The translations under genes and the position numbers were made by a program. A stretch of 64,000 nucleotides of DNA from Burkholderiales bacterium. Its GTDB lineage: Bacteria > Pseudomonadota > Gammaproteobacteria > Burkholderiales > UBA6910. Where the stretch lies: positions 1 through 64,000 of the forward strand of contig BPKG01000006.1 of NCBI GenBank assembly GCA_026005015.1, given 5' to 3'. The notes below the pieces were generated by a model. The model worked only from the letters and a program-made list of their open reading frames with translations, was not told the DNA's origin and did not search any database. Position 1 is the stretch's first letter. Each line of letters opens with the position of its first letter. Shown in pieces: positions 26,678 to 38,374 of this stretch.

Positions 26678-26701
26678 GGCCGCAATGTCTCCGGGAGCGC
26701 C

Positions 26702-26983
26702 TCAAATGCGGTGCATGTACTTGAACACGTCCTCGTGCTGGGCGTCGATGCGCAGACCCATCTCCTCCCCTTTGGCCGTCAGGCGCCGCTTGATCTCCTC
26801 CAGGGGCGCGTTCGCCTGGGAAAGGTCCACCATCATGATCATGGCGAAGAACTCCTGGAGGGTGGTTTGGGAGATGTCCAGGATGTTGGCGTTCGCCTCG
26901 GCCAGGATGGTGGCGACGGCGGCGATGATCCCGACCCGGTCCTCACCGGTCACGGTAACGATGATGCGGTTGCTCTTCGGCAT
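26702..26983 (-). CDS. ACT-domain protein (UPF0237)
   Basis: 93 residues starting MPKSNRIIVTVTGEDRVGII at 26983. An upstream in-frame start at 27073 would overlap hemF by 85 bp and is rejected. A single ACT fold: VTGEDRVGIIAAVATILAEA, then ANILDISQTTLQEFFAMIMM. Probably a ligand-sensing regulator of the following UPF0210 protein, by gene pairing only. Confidence 0.88.
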   Translation of the reverse strand: MPKSNRIIVTVTGEDRVGIIAAVATILAEANANILDISQTTLQEFFAMIMMVDLSQANAPLEEIKRRLTAKGEEMGLRIDAQHEDVFKYMHRI

Positions 26984-26988
26984 GGAGG

Positions 26989-29248
<2,260 letters not shown>

Positions 29249-29264
29249 CGTGCAATCCTGAAGC

Positions 29265-30827
29265 TCAATGGCGGAAATGCCGCACGCCGGTGAACACCAT
29301 GGCGAGGCCCCGTTCGTCGGCAGCGGCGATCACCTCCTCGTCCCGCAGGCTGCCGCCCGGCTGGATGACGGCGGCGGCCCCGGCGTCGGCCACCACGTCC
29401 ACACCGTCGCGGAAGGGGAAGAAGGCGTCGGAGGCCACCACCGAGCCGGCCAGGGAAAGCCCGGCGTTCTGGGCCTTGATGGCGGCGATGCGGGCGCTGT
29501 CCACCCGGCTCATCTGCCCTGCGCCCACCCCCAGGGTGCGCCCGCCGCCCGCGAACACGATGGCGTTGGACTTGACGTACTTGGCCACCCTCCAGGCGAA
29601 CAGCAGGTCCTTGAGTTGCCGTTCCGTGGGCTGCCGGCGGGTCACGGTCTTGAGCTGGGCCGGGGTGACGTTGAGGACGTCCGGCGATTGCACGAGCAGC
29701 CCGCCACCCACCCGCTTGAGATCCAGGGCGTCGTGCTCGCCGCCGGAAGGCGCGAGGAGCACCCGGATGCCGCTCTTGGCGCGGAAGATCTCCAGGGCGG
29801 CGGGTTCGGCGTCGGCGGCGATCACCACTTCCACGAACTGCTGGGTCACGGCCTCCGCCGCGGCCCGGTCGATCGCCCGGTTGAAGGCGATGATGCCGCC
29901 GAAGGCGGAGGTGGGATCGGTAGCGAAGGCTTTGGCGTAGGCCTCCGCCGGCGTCGCGGCCACCGCCACCCCGCAGGGATTCGCGTGCTTGACGATCACG
30001 CAGGCCGGCTCGTCGAAGGTCTTCACGCACTCCCACGCCGCATCGGCATCGGCGATGTTGTTGTAGGAGAGCTCCTTGCCCTGCACCTGGCGGTAGCCCG
30101 CCAGGGCGCCCTCAGGCACCCTGAGCTCCCGGTAGAACGCCGCCCGCTGGTGGGGGTTTTCCCCGTAGCGCAGGTCCTGCACCTTCTCGACGCACAAGTT
30201 GAGCTGGCCGGGAAAGTCGTCCCGGGTGCCGTCCAGGTGGGTGGCCGTCAGATAGTTGCTGATGGCGGCGTCATAGGCGGCGGTGTGGGAAAAGGCCTTG
30301 CGGGCAAGCCGGTAGCGGGTCTCCAGGCCGAGGGCCCCGCCGCTCGATTCCATTTCCGCCAAGATGGCCGGGTAGTCCGCCGGATCGGTCACCACCGCCA
30401 CGTGCTGGAAGTTCTTCGCCGCCCCGCGTACCATGGAAGGGCCGCCGATGTCGATGTTCTCGATCGCCTCCTCCAGGGTGCAGCCGGGGCGCGCCACGGT
30501 GCCGGAAAAGGGGTAGAGGTTGACCACCACCAGGTCGATGGGGGCTATCCCCGTGGCCGCCAGCGCTTTCATGTGCTCCTCCAGGTCGCGCCGTGCCAGG
30601 ATGCCGGCGTGGATCTTCGGGTGCAGGGTTTTCACCCGCCCGTCCAGCATCTCGGGGAAGCCCGTGTAGTCCTCCACGGCGGTGACCGGGATGCCCGTCT
30701 CCGCCAGAAGCCTGGCCGTGCCGCCGGTGGAGAGGATGCGCACCTGGAAGCGGGCGAGGCCCCGGGCTAGCTCCGCGAGGCCCGTCTTGTCGGAAACGCT
30801 GATGAGCGCCTGCTTGATGATAGTCAT
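29265..30827 (-). CDS. purH: Bifunctional AICAR formyltransferase/IMP cyclohydrolase
   Basis: 520 residues, normal length. MGS-like IMP cyclohydrolase domain at the N-terminus ([46 protein letters not shown]), then the formyltransferase domain with [14 protein letters not shown] (catalytic Lys-His) and [14 protein letters not shown]. Does the last two steps to IMP. Follows fis by 64 bp. Confidence 0.97.
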   Translation of the reverse strand: MTIIKQALISVSDKTGLAELARGLARFQVRILSTGGTARLLAETGIPVTAVEDYTGFPEMLDGRVKTLHPKIHAGILARRDLEEHMKALAATGIAPIDLVVVNLYPFSGTVARPGCTLEEAIENIDIGGPSMVRGAAKNFQHVAVVTDPADYPAILAEMESSGGALGLETRYRLARKAFSHTAAYDAAISNYLTATHLDGTRDDFPGQLNLCVEKVQDLRYGENPHQRAAFYRELRVPEGALAGYRQVQGKELSYNNIADADAAWECVKTFDEPACVIVKHANPCGVAVAATPAEAYAKAFATDPTSAFGGIIAFNRAIDRAAAEAVTQQFVEVVIAADAEPAALEIFRAKSGIRVLLAPSGGEHDALDLKRVGGGLLVQSPDVLNVTPAQLKTVTRRQPTERQLKDLLFAWRVAKYVKSNAIVFAGGGRTLGVGAGQMSRVDSARIAAIKAQNAGLSLAGSVVASDAFFPFRDGVDVVADAGAAAVIQPGGSLRDEEVIAAADERGLAMVFTGVRHFRH

Positions 30828-30891
30828 GGAACGCCTTGGCTGAGGAATGGTGGGCGGCCGGCGCGGGGAGAAGGGGATGCGGCGGCGCCCG

Positions 30892-31128
30892 CTACTTGAG
30901 GCGGTAGGCTTTCATCTTCTTGCGCAGGGTGTTGCGGTTCAATCCCAGGAATTCGGCGGCCCGGGTCTGGTTGCCCTCCGAATGGCGCAGCACCGTCTCG
31001 ATGAGGGGTTTCTCTACGCAACGAATAACCATGTCATAGATACCGCAGGGCTTCTCTCCGTCCAGGTCCTTGAAATATCTTTCGATCGCGCGGCGCACAA
31101 TGCGATCGATTTCGTTTTCGTTGATCAT
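30892..31128 (-). CDS. fis: Fis-family DNA-binding protein
   Basis: 78 residues, shorter than enterobacterial Fis (98) but the usual betaproteobacterial size. The C-terminal helix-turn-helix is [27 protein letters not shown] in sequence, typical of Fis/NtrC C-termini. Nucleoid-associated protein bending DNA. In many relatives dusB lies directly upstream; here the neighbour is the ubiH-like gene and dusB is absent from the window. Confidence 0.93.
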   Translation of the reverse strand: MINENEIDRIVRRAIERYFKDLDGEKPCGIYDMVIRCVEKPLIETVLRHSEGNQTRAAEFLGLNRNTLRKKMKAYRLK

Positions 31129-31232
31129 GGGCGAACTCCCTCCCCCGCGACTGGCGCCTGTGCCGGCGCACTCGTTTCGGCGACCCGCGGATCCGCGAAG
31201 CGGGAATGCGAGCTGTCAGGGGAAAGGCAAAG

Positions 31233-31261
31233 ATTGTAGCCGGATCGCAAGGCGAGGAAAA
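31233..31261 (-). promoter_or_regulatory. Candidate promoter of fis
   Basis: On the minus strand TTTTCC (31261-31256), 17-bp spacer, TACAAT (31238-31233), in the 165-bp gap between the ubiH-like gene and fis. Good -10, weak -35. It suggests that fis-purH-purD-hemF can be transcribed independently of the upstream genes. Confidence 0.4.
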
Positions 31262-31293
31262 GTTCCGTGGAAAAATCGCTTCTACAGAAAAAG

Positions 31294-32484
31294 CTACAGC
31301 GCTCGCGGGCCGAAGATCATGCGCCGGGCAAGAAACCGCCTGGCCGGCGGCAGGAGACCGAGCCCCGCCAGTCCCGCAGTGCGACCCCAGCGCATCAGCA
31401 GGTTGGCGTTGGAAAACACGCGCACCAGGGTGTCGGTAAAAGCTACACCCGCCCCCACGTCCAGCGAGCGCCTCCGCCGGTAGCGGTGGAGATGGGCGGG
31501 GTCGCCGATTTCGTCGCGGGGCGCTTGCGCCAGGTGCTCGGCCAGTTCCCACGCATCCCGCAACCCCAGGTTGAGACCCTGGCCCGCCACGGGATGCAAG
31601 GTATGGGCGGCGTTGCCCACCAGCACGGTGCGCGGACCCACGATGTCCCGCGCCCGGCGCAGGACCAGGGGAAAGACCGCGCGGCCCTCCACCGTCCGGA
31701 AGCGTCCCAGGCGGTGGCCAAAGCCTTCCTGAAGCGCGGCGCAGAAGGCGTCCGGCGCGAGCGCCGCCAGCGCTGCCGCTCGTTCGGGCCCAGTGGTCCA
31801 GATCAGGGCGTAATCGTTCACGCAGGGCAGTAGAGCCACCGGGCCTTCCGGGGTGAAGCGCTCGAAGGCCACGCCCGAAGGAGCGCTGTCCGCCCGCACC
31901 CGCGCCGTGAGGGCGGACTGACGGTAGTCCCGGCTCGCGATTTCGAAACCCAGCCGCCTGGCCGTGGCGCCCCCGTCCGCCACCGCGAGCAACCGCGCCC
32001 GGAACGCTCTCGGCTCGTCCCGGTGGCGGAACCCCACCGCCACGCCGTCGTGACAGGCCTCGATCCGGGGCTCGCCGACGCCGGGCAGGTAGAGGAGGGC
32101 GCGAGTGGCTTGCAGGCGTTCGGCGAGGGCCGCCATGAGCCGCCCGTATTCCACGGTGTAGCCCAGGACGGGCACACCGGCCTCGGCGCCAGTCAGCTCG
32201 ACCCGGGGCCAGGCGCCCTGTTCCGACACGTGCACCACCCGGATGGGGGAAACCTCCCGCAAGAGGGGCCAGACGTCCAGCCGCTCCAGGAGCAGCCGGC
32301 TGCCGTGGGACAGGGCGAGGACTCGGGGGTCCTGCTGCGCCTCCTCCAGACCCCGGGTGTCCAGGGTCACGACCGAGAGGCCGCGCCGCGCCAGGGCCAG
32401 GGCCAGGGCGGCGCCCACCGGCCCCGCGCCCAGCACCGCCACGTCCACCGAAGGCGGGGCGGAAGAGGAGAGGAGCGCGTCCAC
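31294..32484 (-). CDS. UbiH/UbiF/COQ6-family FAD monooxygenase (ubiquinone synthesis)
   Basis: 396 residues. FAD-binding GxGxxG in VDVAVLGAGPVGAALALALA (residues 13-32), DG motif ARLLAVADGGATARRLG, and the second FAD motif TVLVGNAAHTLHPVAGQGLN (GD-type, here GN-A-A-H). It hydroxylates the ubiquinone ring; which carbon cannot be read from sequence. Follows pepP by 22 bp, the usual pepP-ubiH order. The replacement of the common GDAAH by GNAAH occurs in other members. Confidence 0.9.
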   Translation of the reverse strand: MDALLSSSAPPSVDVAVLGAGPVGAALALALARRGLSVVTLDTRGLEEAQQDPRVLALSHGSRLLLERLDVWPLLREVSPIRVVHVSEQGAWPRVELTGAEAGVPVLGYTVEYGRLMAALAERLQATRALLYLPGVGEPRIEACHDGVAVGFRHRDEPRAFRARLLAVADGGATARRLGFEIASRDYRQSALTARVRADSAPSGVAFERFTPEGPVALLPCVNDYALIWTTGPERAAALAALAPDAFCAALQEGFGHRLGRFRTVEGRAVFPLVLRRARDIVGPRTVLVGNAAHTLHPVAGQGLNLGLRDAWELAEHLAQAPRDEIGDPAHLHRYRRRRSLDVGAGVAFTDTLVRVFSNANLLMRWGRTAGLAGLGLLPPARRFLARRMIFGPRAL

Positions 32485-32506
32485 GGAGCGGAAACCCCAG
32501 CCCGAT

Positions 32507-33820
32507 TCAGGCCGCCGCCGGGCGGGCCATCAGCGCCTCGATCTCGGCGACGGTCTTGGGAGCATCCCGGGTGAGCACCTCGCACCCTTCGGCCGTCACC
32601 GCCACGTCGTCCTCGATGCGCACACCGATGTTCCAGAAGGCCTGGGGCACGTCGTCGGCGGGGCGGATGTAGCAGCCGGGCTCCACGGTCAAGGTCATGC
32701 CCGGCACGAGGGGCCGCCATTCGCCTTCCCGCTTGTAGTCGCCGGCGTCGTGCACGTCCAGCCCCAGCCAGTGGCCGGTGCGGTGCATGTAGAAGCGCCG
32801 GTAGGCTTCCTTCTCCAGCACCTCGTCGCGGGAGCCGGCGAGCAGCTTGAGATCGATCAGCCCCTGGGCCAGCACCTCCAGGGCCGCCCGGTGGGGCGCG
32901 TCCCAGCGGTTGCCCGGCTTCACCGCGGCGATGGCGGCCGCCTGGGCGGCCAGTACCAACTGGTACACGTCCCGCTGGGCGCCGCTGAAGCGCCCGTTCA
33001 CCGGAAACGTCCGCGTGATGTCGGAGGCATAACCGTCGAGCTCGCAGCCGGCGTCGATCAGCAGCAGGTCCCCGTCCTTGAGGGGCGCGCAGTTGGCCAC
33101 GTAGTGCAGCACGCAGGCGTTGGCCCCGCCGGCCACGATAGGGGGATAGGCCGGCGCCTGGGCGCCCTGGCGGCGGAACTCGTGCAGCAGCTCCGCTTCC
33201 ACCTGGTACTCGTTCAGCCCCGGGCGCACGAAGCCCATGGCGCGCCGGTGGGCGGCGGCCGAGATGCGGGCCGCCCGGCGCATGAGGGAAAGCTCGTGGG
33301 CGTCCTTGACGAGCCGCATCTCGTCCAGGATCGCGCGCACGTCCTTGAGCTCGGAGGGAGCGGCCACACCGCTGCGCGCCTTCGCCCGCACCGCGTTCAC
33401 CCAGCCCACCGCCCGGGCGTCCCACGCCGGGTCCTGGCCGATGGGGTAGAACAGGGCCGGCCGATCCGCCAGCAATTCCTCCATCGCCGCGTCCAGCCCG
33501 CCGATGGGGCGCGCCTCGTCGAAGCCGAAGGCTTCCCGGGCCCCCTCGGGCCCGTAGCGGAACCCGTCCCAAACCTCCTTCTCCGGATCTTTCTCCCGGC
33601 AGAAGAGGATGGACCGGGGCGCGTCCCCGGCAACGAGCACCAGCACCGCCTCGGGCTCGGTGAAGCCGGTGAGGTAATAGAAGTAGCTGTCGTAGCGGTA
33701 AGGGTATTGCGTGTCCCGGTTGCGCAGCCGCTCCGGCGCCGTGGGCACCACGGCGACGCCCCGCCCCAGGTGGCGGGCGAGCCGCTCCCGGCGCTCCCGG
33801 TAGAGGGAGATTTCCGTCAT
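32507..33820 (-). CDS. pepP: Xaa-Pro aminopeptidase
   Basis: 437 residues. Creatinase-fold metallopeptidase removing N-terminal residues before proline. The dimetal ligands are all present: D256, D267 (DITRTFP), H350 (HRTGHWLGLDVHD), E380 (LTVEPGCYI) and E403 (GVRIEDD). N-terminal aminopeptidase-P domain begins YRERRERLARHLGRGVAVVP. First gene of the pepP-ubiH pair; 40 bp from the unknown gene upstream. Confidence 0.96.
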   Translation of the reverse strand: MTEISLYRERRERLARHLGRGVAVVPTAPERLRNRDTQYPYRYDSYFYYLTGFTEPEAVLVLVAGDAPRSILFCREKDPEKEVWDGFRYGPEGAREAFGFDEARPIGGLDAAMEELLADRPALFYPIGQDPAWDARAVGWVNAVRAKARSGVAAPSELKDVRAILDEMRLVKDAHELSLMRRAARISAAAHRRAMGFVRPGLNEYQVEAELLHEFRRQGAQAPAYPPIVAGGANACVLHYVANCAPLKDGDLLLIDAGCELDGYASDITRTFPVNGRFSGAQRDVYQLVLAAQAAAIAAVKPGNRWDAPHRAALEVLAQGLIDLKLLAGSRDEVLEKEAYRRFYMHRTGHWLGLDVHDAGDYKREGEWRPLVPGMTLTVEPGCYIRPADDVPQAFWNIGVRIEDDVAVTAEGCEVLTRDAPKTVAEIEALMARPAAA

Positions 33821-33860
33821 CGCTTGACCTCTCGCAGGAAAATTATATGGGCCCAGAAAC

Positions 33861-34295
33861 TCAGTCCTCGTTCCCTGGCCCGCGGTTCAACGCTTCCAGG
33901 GTCGAGGCCCAACGGTTTTCCAGGGGCCGCAGTCCCTCCACCAGCGCTTCCAGCCGGCGGATCGCCGCTACGAGCGCTTGCGCCTCTTCGCCGCCGTCCA
34001 CTTCCCGGGCTTGAGTCTCCAGTTGGGCCAGGCTCTCTCGCAGAGCCAGGGCGCTCGCCAGGGCGTTCTTGAGCTGCTCCCGGGGATGCGGGATCCAGGC
34101 CCGGTCCGCCCCCAGGGAGCGCAACCGCTCCCCCACCTCCAGCGCCCGCTTGCGCAGCCGGGTCGTGGCCCCGAGGCGGGAAGACTTCACGTCGCCGAAC
34201 ACCGCCAGCTCCATGAGGGCGAGCCACGCCGAACGCGCCTCGGCGAGCCAGGCCCGGTCCAGGGTCACCACCGCGTACACTTCGCCCGGTTCCAT
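33861..34295 (-). CDS. Unknown small helical protein
   Basis: 144 residues, ATG overlapping the murU stop by one base, so translationally linked to amgK-murU. Predominantly helical, with charged heptad-like stretches (LRKRALEVGERLRSLG, LALRESLAQLETQAREVDGG, IRRLEALVEGLRPLENRWAS). No Cys, no membrane segment, no family recognised. The intact frame and tight coupling support a real gene; a link to cell-wall recycling is only positional. Confidence 0.7.
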   Translation of the reverse strand: MEPGEVYAVVTLDRAWLAEARSAWLALMELAVFGDVKSSRLGATTRLRKRALEVGERLRSLGADRAWIPHPREQLKNALASALALRESLAQLETQAREVDGGEEAQALVAAIRRLEALVEGLRPLENRWASTLEALNRGPGNED

Positions 34296-34981
34296 CAGCG
34301 CGGCTCTTCGGTTGCGAGGGCCCGGGCGAGGGCCAGCCGCTCGGGGGTACCCACGTCCACCCAGCGCCCGGGGTGATGCAGGCCCCGCACCCGACCCGCC
34401 GCTGCAGCCGCCTTGAGACGCGGGCCCAGGGGCGCTTTAGCGCCGGGAGCGATGCCGGCGAAGAACCGGGGCCGGTAAAGCCCGATGCCGCTGTAGGTGA
34501 ACCGGGGCGATCCTTCGATCTCCACTCGTCCTTCGACCAGGGCAAAATCGCCTTCCGGGCGATGGGACGGGTTGTTCACCAGCACCAGGCAGGCGTCCCA
34601 TGGGGAGGGCAAAACCCGTTCCACGTCCACGAGCCGGGCGAAATCGAAGTCGGTATAGACGTCCGCGTTCACCAGCAGGAAGGGCGCCTCCCCCAGCAGG
34701 GGCAGAGCCAGGGCGACTCCGCCGGCGGTTTCCAGGGCTTCAGGCTCCCGGGAGTAGGCGATCCGCGCCCCGTAGCGGGCGCCGCCGCCCAGCCGCTCTT
34801 CGATCTGGGCGCCCAGGTGGGCATGGTTCACCACCACGTCCCGCACGCCGCAGGCCACCAGGCGTGTGAGGTGCCACTCGATGAGGGCCCGGCCGCCCAC
34901 TTCCAGCAGGGCTTTCGGCAGCCGGTCGGTCAGGGGCCGCATGCGCTCGCCCCGGCCCGCCGCCAGGATCATGGCCTTCAA
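34295..34981 (-). CDS. murU: N-acetylmuramate alpha-1-phosphate uridylyltransferase
   Basis: 228 residues. Nucleotidyltransferase with MKAMILAAGRGERMRPLTDR and LPKALLEVGG (NTP and Mg sites), DVVVNHAHLG and FLLVNADVYTDFD. With AmgK upstream (ATGA overlap) it makes UDP-MurNAc from recycled sugars, bypassing MurA and de novo UDP-GlcNAc use, as known in Pseudomonas. Often mis-annotated as mannose-1-phosphate guanylyltransferase; the amgK pairing decides. Confidence 0.92.
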   Translation of the reverse strand: MKAMILAAGRGERMRPLTDRLPKALLEVGGRALIEWHLTRLVACGVRDVVVNHAHLGAQIEERLGGGARYGARIAYSREPEALETAGGVALALPLLGEAPFLLVNADVYTDFDFARLVDVERVLPSPWDACLVLVNNPSHRPEGDFALVEGRVEIEGSPRFTYSGIGLYRPRFFAGIAPGAKAPLGPRLKAAAAAGRVRGLHHPGRWVDVGTPERLALARALATEEPR

Positions 34982-35970
34982 AAGCTATACCCCACGCTGA
35001 GGGCGCGTCCTTCCAGGTCGTCCAGCAGCCGGGCGAGGGGCGCGAGCTCCCGGTAGCGCCGGGCCACCTCCCGGGCGTAGGCCACAAACCGGGGCGTGTC
35101 GGCGAGGTAGTGGGGCTTGCCGTCGCGGTAGCAGATGCGGGCGAAAATGCCGAGCACCTTGAGGTGCCGCTGCAGCCCCATCCACTCGAAGCTGCGGTAG
35201 AAGGCGGCGAAATCGGGATCGACGGGAAGCCCCTCGGCGCGCGCCTTCTCCCAGTAACGGATGGTCCAGTCGAGCACCCGCTCCTCGGGCCAGCTCACGA
35301 AGGCATCGCGGAATAGGGACACCACGTCGTAGGTGAGGGGACCTTCCACCGCGTCCTGGAAGTCCAGCACGCCCGGGTTGGGATCGCTCACCATGAGGTT
35401 GCGGGGCATGTAGTCCCGGTGCACGTAGACCCGCGGTTGCGCCAGCGCGCTCCCGATCAGCAGGCGGAAGATGGCCTCCAGCGCCTCCCGCTGGCGCGGG
35501 TTCAAAGCTAGCCCCAAGTGCCGCCCCACGTACCACTCGGGAAAGAGCTCCATCTCCCGCCGGAGCAAGGCCTCGTCGTAGGGGGGCAGCACCCCCGGGC
35601 GGCTCGCCCGCTGCCACTTGAGCAGGGCCTCCACCGCGTCCCGGAACAAGGCGTCGGCGTTGTGGTCGTTCAGCACGTCCAGGTAGGTTTGCGTGCCCAG
35701 ATCGGCGAGCAGCAAGAAACCCTGGGCGAGGTCCTGGGCGAGGATGGCGGGCGCGTGTACGCCCGCTCGGCGCAGCAGCTCCGCCACACGAACGAAAGGC
35801 CCGCAGGGTTCCTTGTCCGGGGGCGCGTCCATGGCGATCCAGCTCTCCCTGTCCGAGCGGACGCGGAAGTAGCGGCGGAAGCTGGCGTCGCTGGACGCCG
35901 GCTCGAGGTGGAGACGGCGTCCGGGCAAGACTTCAGCCAGCCAGGCGTTCAGCCGTTCGAGTCTCTCCAT
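34978..35970 (-). CDS. amgK: N-acetylmuramate/N-acetylglucosamine anomeric kinase
   Basis: 330 residues from the ATG at 35970 (a GTG four codons earlier at 35982 is possible). Aminoglycoside-phosphotransferase-like kinase: DASFRRYFRV, catalytic loop VYVHRDYMPRNLMV with the Asp of HRD, and metal motif GVLDFQDAVEGPLTYDVVSL. Phosphorylates the anomeric OH of MurNAc for MurU. Divergent from lptD, the same layout as in pseudomonads and many betaproteobacteria. Confidence 0.93.
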   Translation of the reverse strand: MERLERLNAWLAEVLPGRRLHLEPASSDASFRRYFRVRSDRESWIAMDAPPDKEPCGPFVRVAELLRRAGVHAPAILAQDLAQGFLLLADLGTQTYLDVLNDHNADALFRDAVEALLKWQRASRPGVLPPYDEALLRREMELFPEWYVGRHLGLALNPRQREALEAIFRLLIGSALAQPRVYVHRDYMPRNLMVSDPNPGVLDFQDAVEGPLTYDVVSLFRDAFVSWPEERVLDWTIRYWEKARAEGLPVDPDFAAFYRSFEWMGLQRHLKVLGIFARICYRDGKPHYLADTPRFVAYAREVARRYRELAPLARLLDDLEGRALSVGYSF

Positions 35971-36047
35971 GGCAGGGCGCACGGGCGATTGCGAATCCGA
36001 TGGGTTTGTGCGATTTTAGCACCTTGCCTGCCGACAAAATCCCAATA

Positions 36048-38366
36048 ATGCAGATGCTTATGCGGCCGGTGGCGATTGCGGTTGCGTGCCTCTTCGTTCC
36101 TACCGCGCATTCCCAACCCATCGGCCTGCCGAAGCTGGCCGTGGACCCGGCCCTCCTCGCGCCCGCCGAAGCCCCGCCGCCGGGCGATCAGTCTCCACCG
36201 CCGGCCCCTGCGACACCTCCGCCGCCGGCGCCTTCCCCGCAAGCCGCACCCGCGGCTCCGCTGACCCCTAGCGGCTTCACGCCCACCGGCGAAAAGCCCG
36301 TGGTGGTGGAAGCCGACCGCATCGAAGGCATTGGCCAGCGGGAAGTGCGCGCCGAGGGCAACGCTATCCTGCGACAGGACGACCAGAGCCTTTCCGCCGA
36401 TCTGATCATCTACCATCCGCCGCGGGAGGACGTGTTCGCCCTCGGCAATGTGGTGGTACAGCGCGGCGGCAACGTGGTGCGGGGCCCCCGCCTGGAGTTC
36501 AACCTGGAGTCCCAGACCGGGCAGATGGAAGCGCCCGTCTACCAACTGGAGCTCAACAACGCCCGGGGCGACGCCCAGCTCTTCCTGTTCGAAGGAGAGA
36601 ACCGCTACCGGGCAAAACGGGCGAGCTACACCACCTGCCCGGTCAACCGGGACGACTGGTACCTGCGGGTGGCGGACCTGGAGATCGACCGCAACGCCAA
36701 CATCGGCGTCGCGCGCAACGTCTGGCTGGAGTTCCAGAGCGTGCCGATCCTCTACTCACCCTACGTGGACTTTCCCCTGGGCAAGGAGCGCAAGTCCGGT
36801 TTTCTCCCGCCGGTCATTGGCACCACCACCCAGGGTGGGGCGGAGGTCACCCTGCCCTACTACTGGAACATCGCGCCGAACCGGGACGCCACCATCGCCC
36901 CCCGCGTCATCGCCCGGCGGGGATTGATGCTGGCCAACGAGCTCCGCTACCTGGAGCGCGGCTACCACGGGGAAGCCAAGGTGGACGTCCTGCCCGACGA
37001 CCAGGTGAGCGGGCGCGACCGCTGGGCGCTGCTGCTGCAGCACGCCCACGCCTTCAGCCCGCAACTGGGGGGCGCCGTCAACTTCCAGCGGGTCTCCGAC
37101 GACAATTATTTCCGCGACCTGGCCAGCTCCGTGACCCTCACCTCCCAGACTAATCTGCCCCAGGAGGGCATGCTCAGCTACGCCGGCGAGGGATGGACGG
37201 CCATCGCCCGGGCGCAGAAGTACCAGACCCTGCAGGACCCCCTGGCGCCCATCACGCCGCCCTACGACCGCCTGCCCCAGCTCGCGGTGCAGGGGCTGAA
37301 GCCGGATGTCCTGGGCGCCGACCTGGGCCTCAACGCCGAGGCGGTGCGCTTCGAACATCCGACGCTGGTGACCGGTGGCCGCCTGGTCGCCTATCCCACG
37401 CTAAGCTACCCCATGCGCGCCTCCTTCGCCTATCTCGCGCCGAAGGCGGGGCTTCACTACACCCGCTACGACCTGGACCGCTCCGGGCCCGAGGCGAGCC
37501 CAAGCCGCAGCGTGCCGATCGGCAGCGTCGACGCCGGCCTTTTCCTGGAGCGACACTTCAGCGCCTTCGGCCAGCGCTTCCTGCAGACCCTGGAACCCCG
37601 GCTGTTCTATGTCTACGTGCCCTTCCGCGACCAGGACCGGCTGCCCAACTTCGACTCGGCGGACGCGGATTTCAATTTCGCCCAGATCTTCACCGAGAAC
37701 CGTTTCACCGGCTCCGACCGGATCGGAGACGCGAACCAGGTCACCGTCGCCCTCACCTCCCGGCTCCTCGAGCCGGACTCGGGCGCGGAGCGGCTGCGCT
37801 TTGCCCTGGGCCAGCGCTTCCGTTTCGAGAAGCCCCGGGTGCAGCTCGCGAGCCCCATCAGCCCGAGCAACCGCTCCGATCTGCTGGCGAGCCTCGGCGG
37901 CCAGCTGACCCAAAGCTGGCTGTTCGACGCCAGCATGCAGTGGAACCCGAGCGACAACGAAACCGAAAAGCTCAATTTCTACGCCCGCTACCACCCGGCG
38001 CCGGGGAAGGTGGCCAACGTGGGTTATCGCTTCACCCGCAACGCCCTGGAGCAGGTGGACGTGTCCGCCCAGTGGCCCCTCGGCAGCCGGTGGCAGGGGG
38101 TCATGCGCTATAATTATTCGCTGCGCGAAAGCCGGGTGCTGGACGCCCTGGCCGGACTGGAGTACGACGCGGGCTGCTGGTCCATCCGGTTCGTCGCCCA
38201 CCGCATCGCAACCGCCGTGGACCAGGCCTCCAACGCGTTCTTCGTCCAGCTCGAATTCACCGGGCTCGGCAAGATCGGCGCGGATCCGCTCCACGTGCTG
38301 CGCTCGAGCATTCCCGGATTCACCGAAGTGGACCTGTACCGGGAGCAACCCGCCGGCGAGCGTTAG
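36048..38366 (+). CDS. lptD: LPS-assembly outer-membrane protein LptD
   Basis: About 772 residues from 36048; an ATG three codons on and a longer frame from 36000 also exist. Signal peptide, then a Pro/Ala-rich low-complexity linker (about residues 40-75), then the OstA-like jellyroll (VVVEADRIEGIGQREVRAEG) and the 26-strand barrel. Cysteines fit the disulfide pattern (TTCPVNRDDWYLRV and AGCWSIRFVAHR). Inserts LPS into the outer leaflet with LptE. Followed by surA after 8 bp. Confidence 0.96.
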   Translation: MQMLMRPVAIAVACLFVPTAHSQPIGLPKLAVDPALLAPAEAPPPGDQSPPPAPATPPPPAPSPQAAPAAPLTPSGFTPTGEKPVVVEADRIEGIGQREVRAEGNAILRQDDQSLSADLIIYHPPREDVFALGNVVVQRGGNVVRGPRLEFNLESQTGQMEAPVYQLELNNARGDAQLFLFEGENRYRAKRASYTTCPVNRDDWYLRVADLEIDRNANIGVARNVWLEFQSVPILYSPYVDFPLGKERKSGFLPPVIGTTTQGGAEVTLPYYWNIAPNRDATIAPRVIARRGLMLANELRYLERGYHGEAKVDVLPDDQVSGRDRWALLLQHAHAFSPQLGGAVNFQRVSDDNYFRDLASSVTLTSQTNLPQEGMLSYAGEGWTAIARAQKYQTLQDPLAPITPPYDRLPQLAVQGLKPDVLGADLGLNAEAVRFEHPTLVTGGRLVAYPTLSYPMRASFAYLAPKAGLHYTRYDLDRSGPEASPSRSVPIGSVDAGLFLERHFSAFGQRFLQTLEPRLFYVYVPFRDQDRLPNFDSADADFNFAQIFTENRFTGSDRIGDANQVTVALTSRLLEPDSGAERLRFALGQRFRFEKPRVQLASPISPSNRSDLLASLGGQLTQSWLFDASMQWNPSDNETEKLNFYARYHPAPGKVANVGYRFTRNALEQVDVSAQWPLGSRWQGVMRYNYSLRESRVLDALAGLEYDAGCWSIRFVAHRIATAVDQASNAFFVQLEFTGLGKIGADPLHVLRSSIPGFTEVDLYREQPAGER

Positions 38367-38374
38367 CGCCCCCT

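Noticed and set aside
34295-34981. Mannose-1-phosphate guanylyltransferase
   Set aside because: The nucleotidyltransferase motifs are generic, but the overlap with an amgK-like kinase and position beside lptD indicate MurU.
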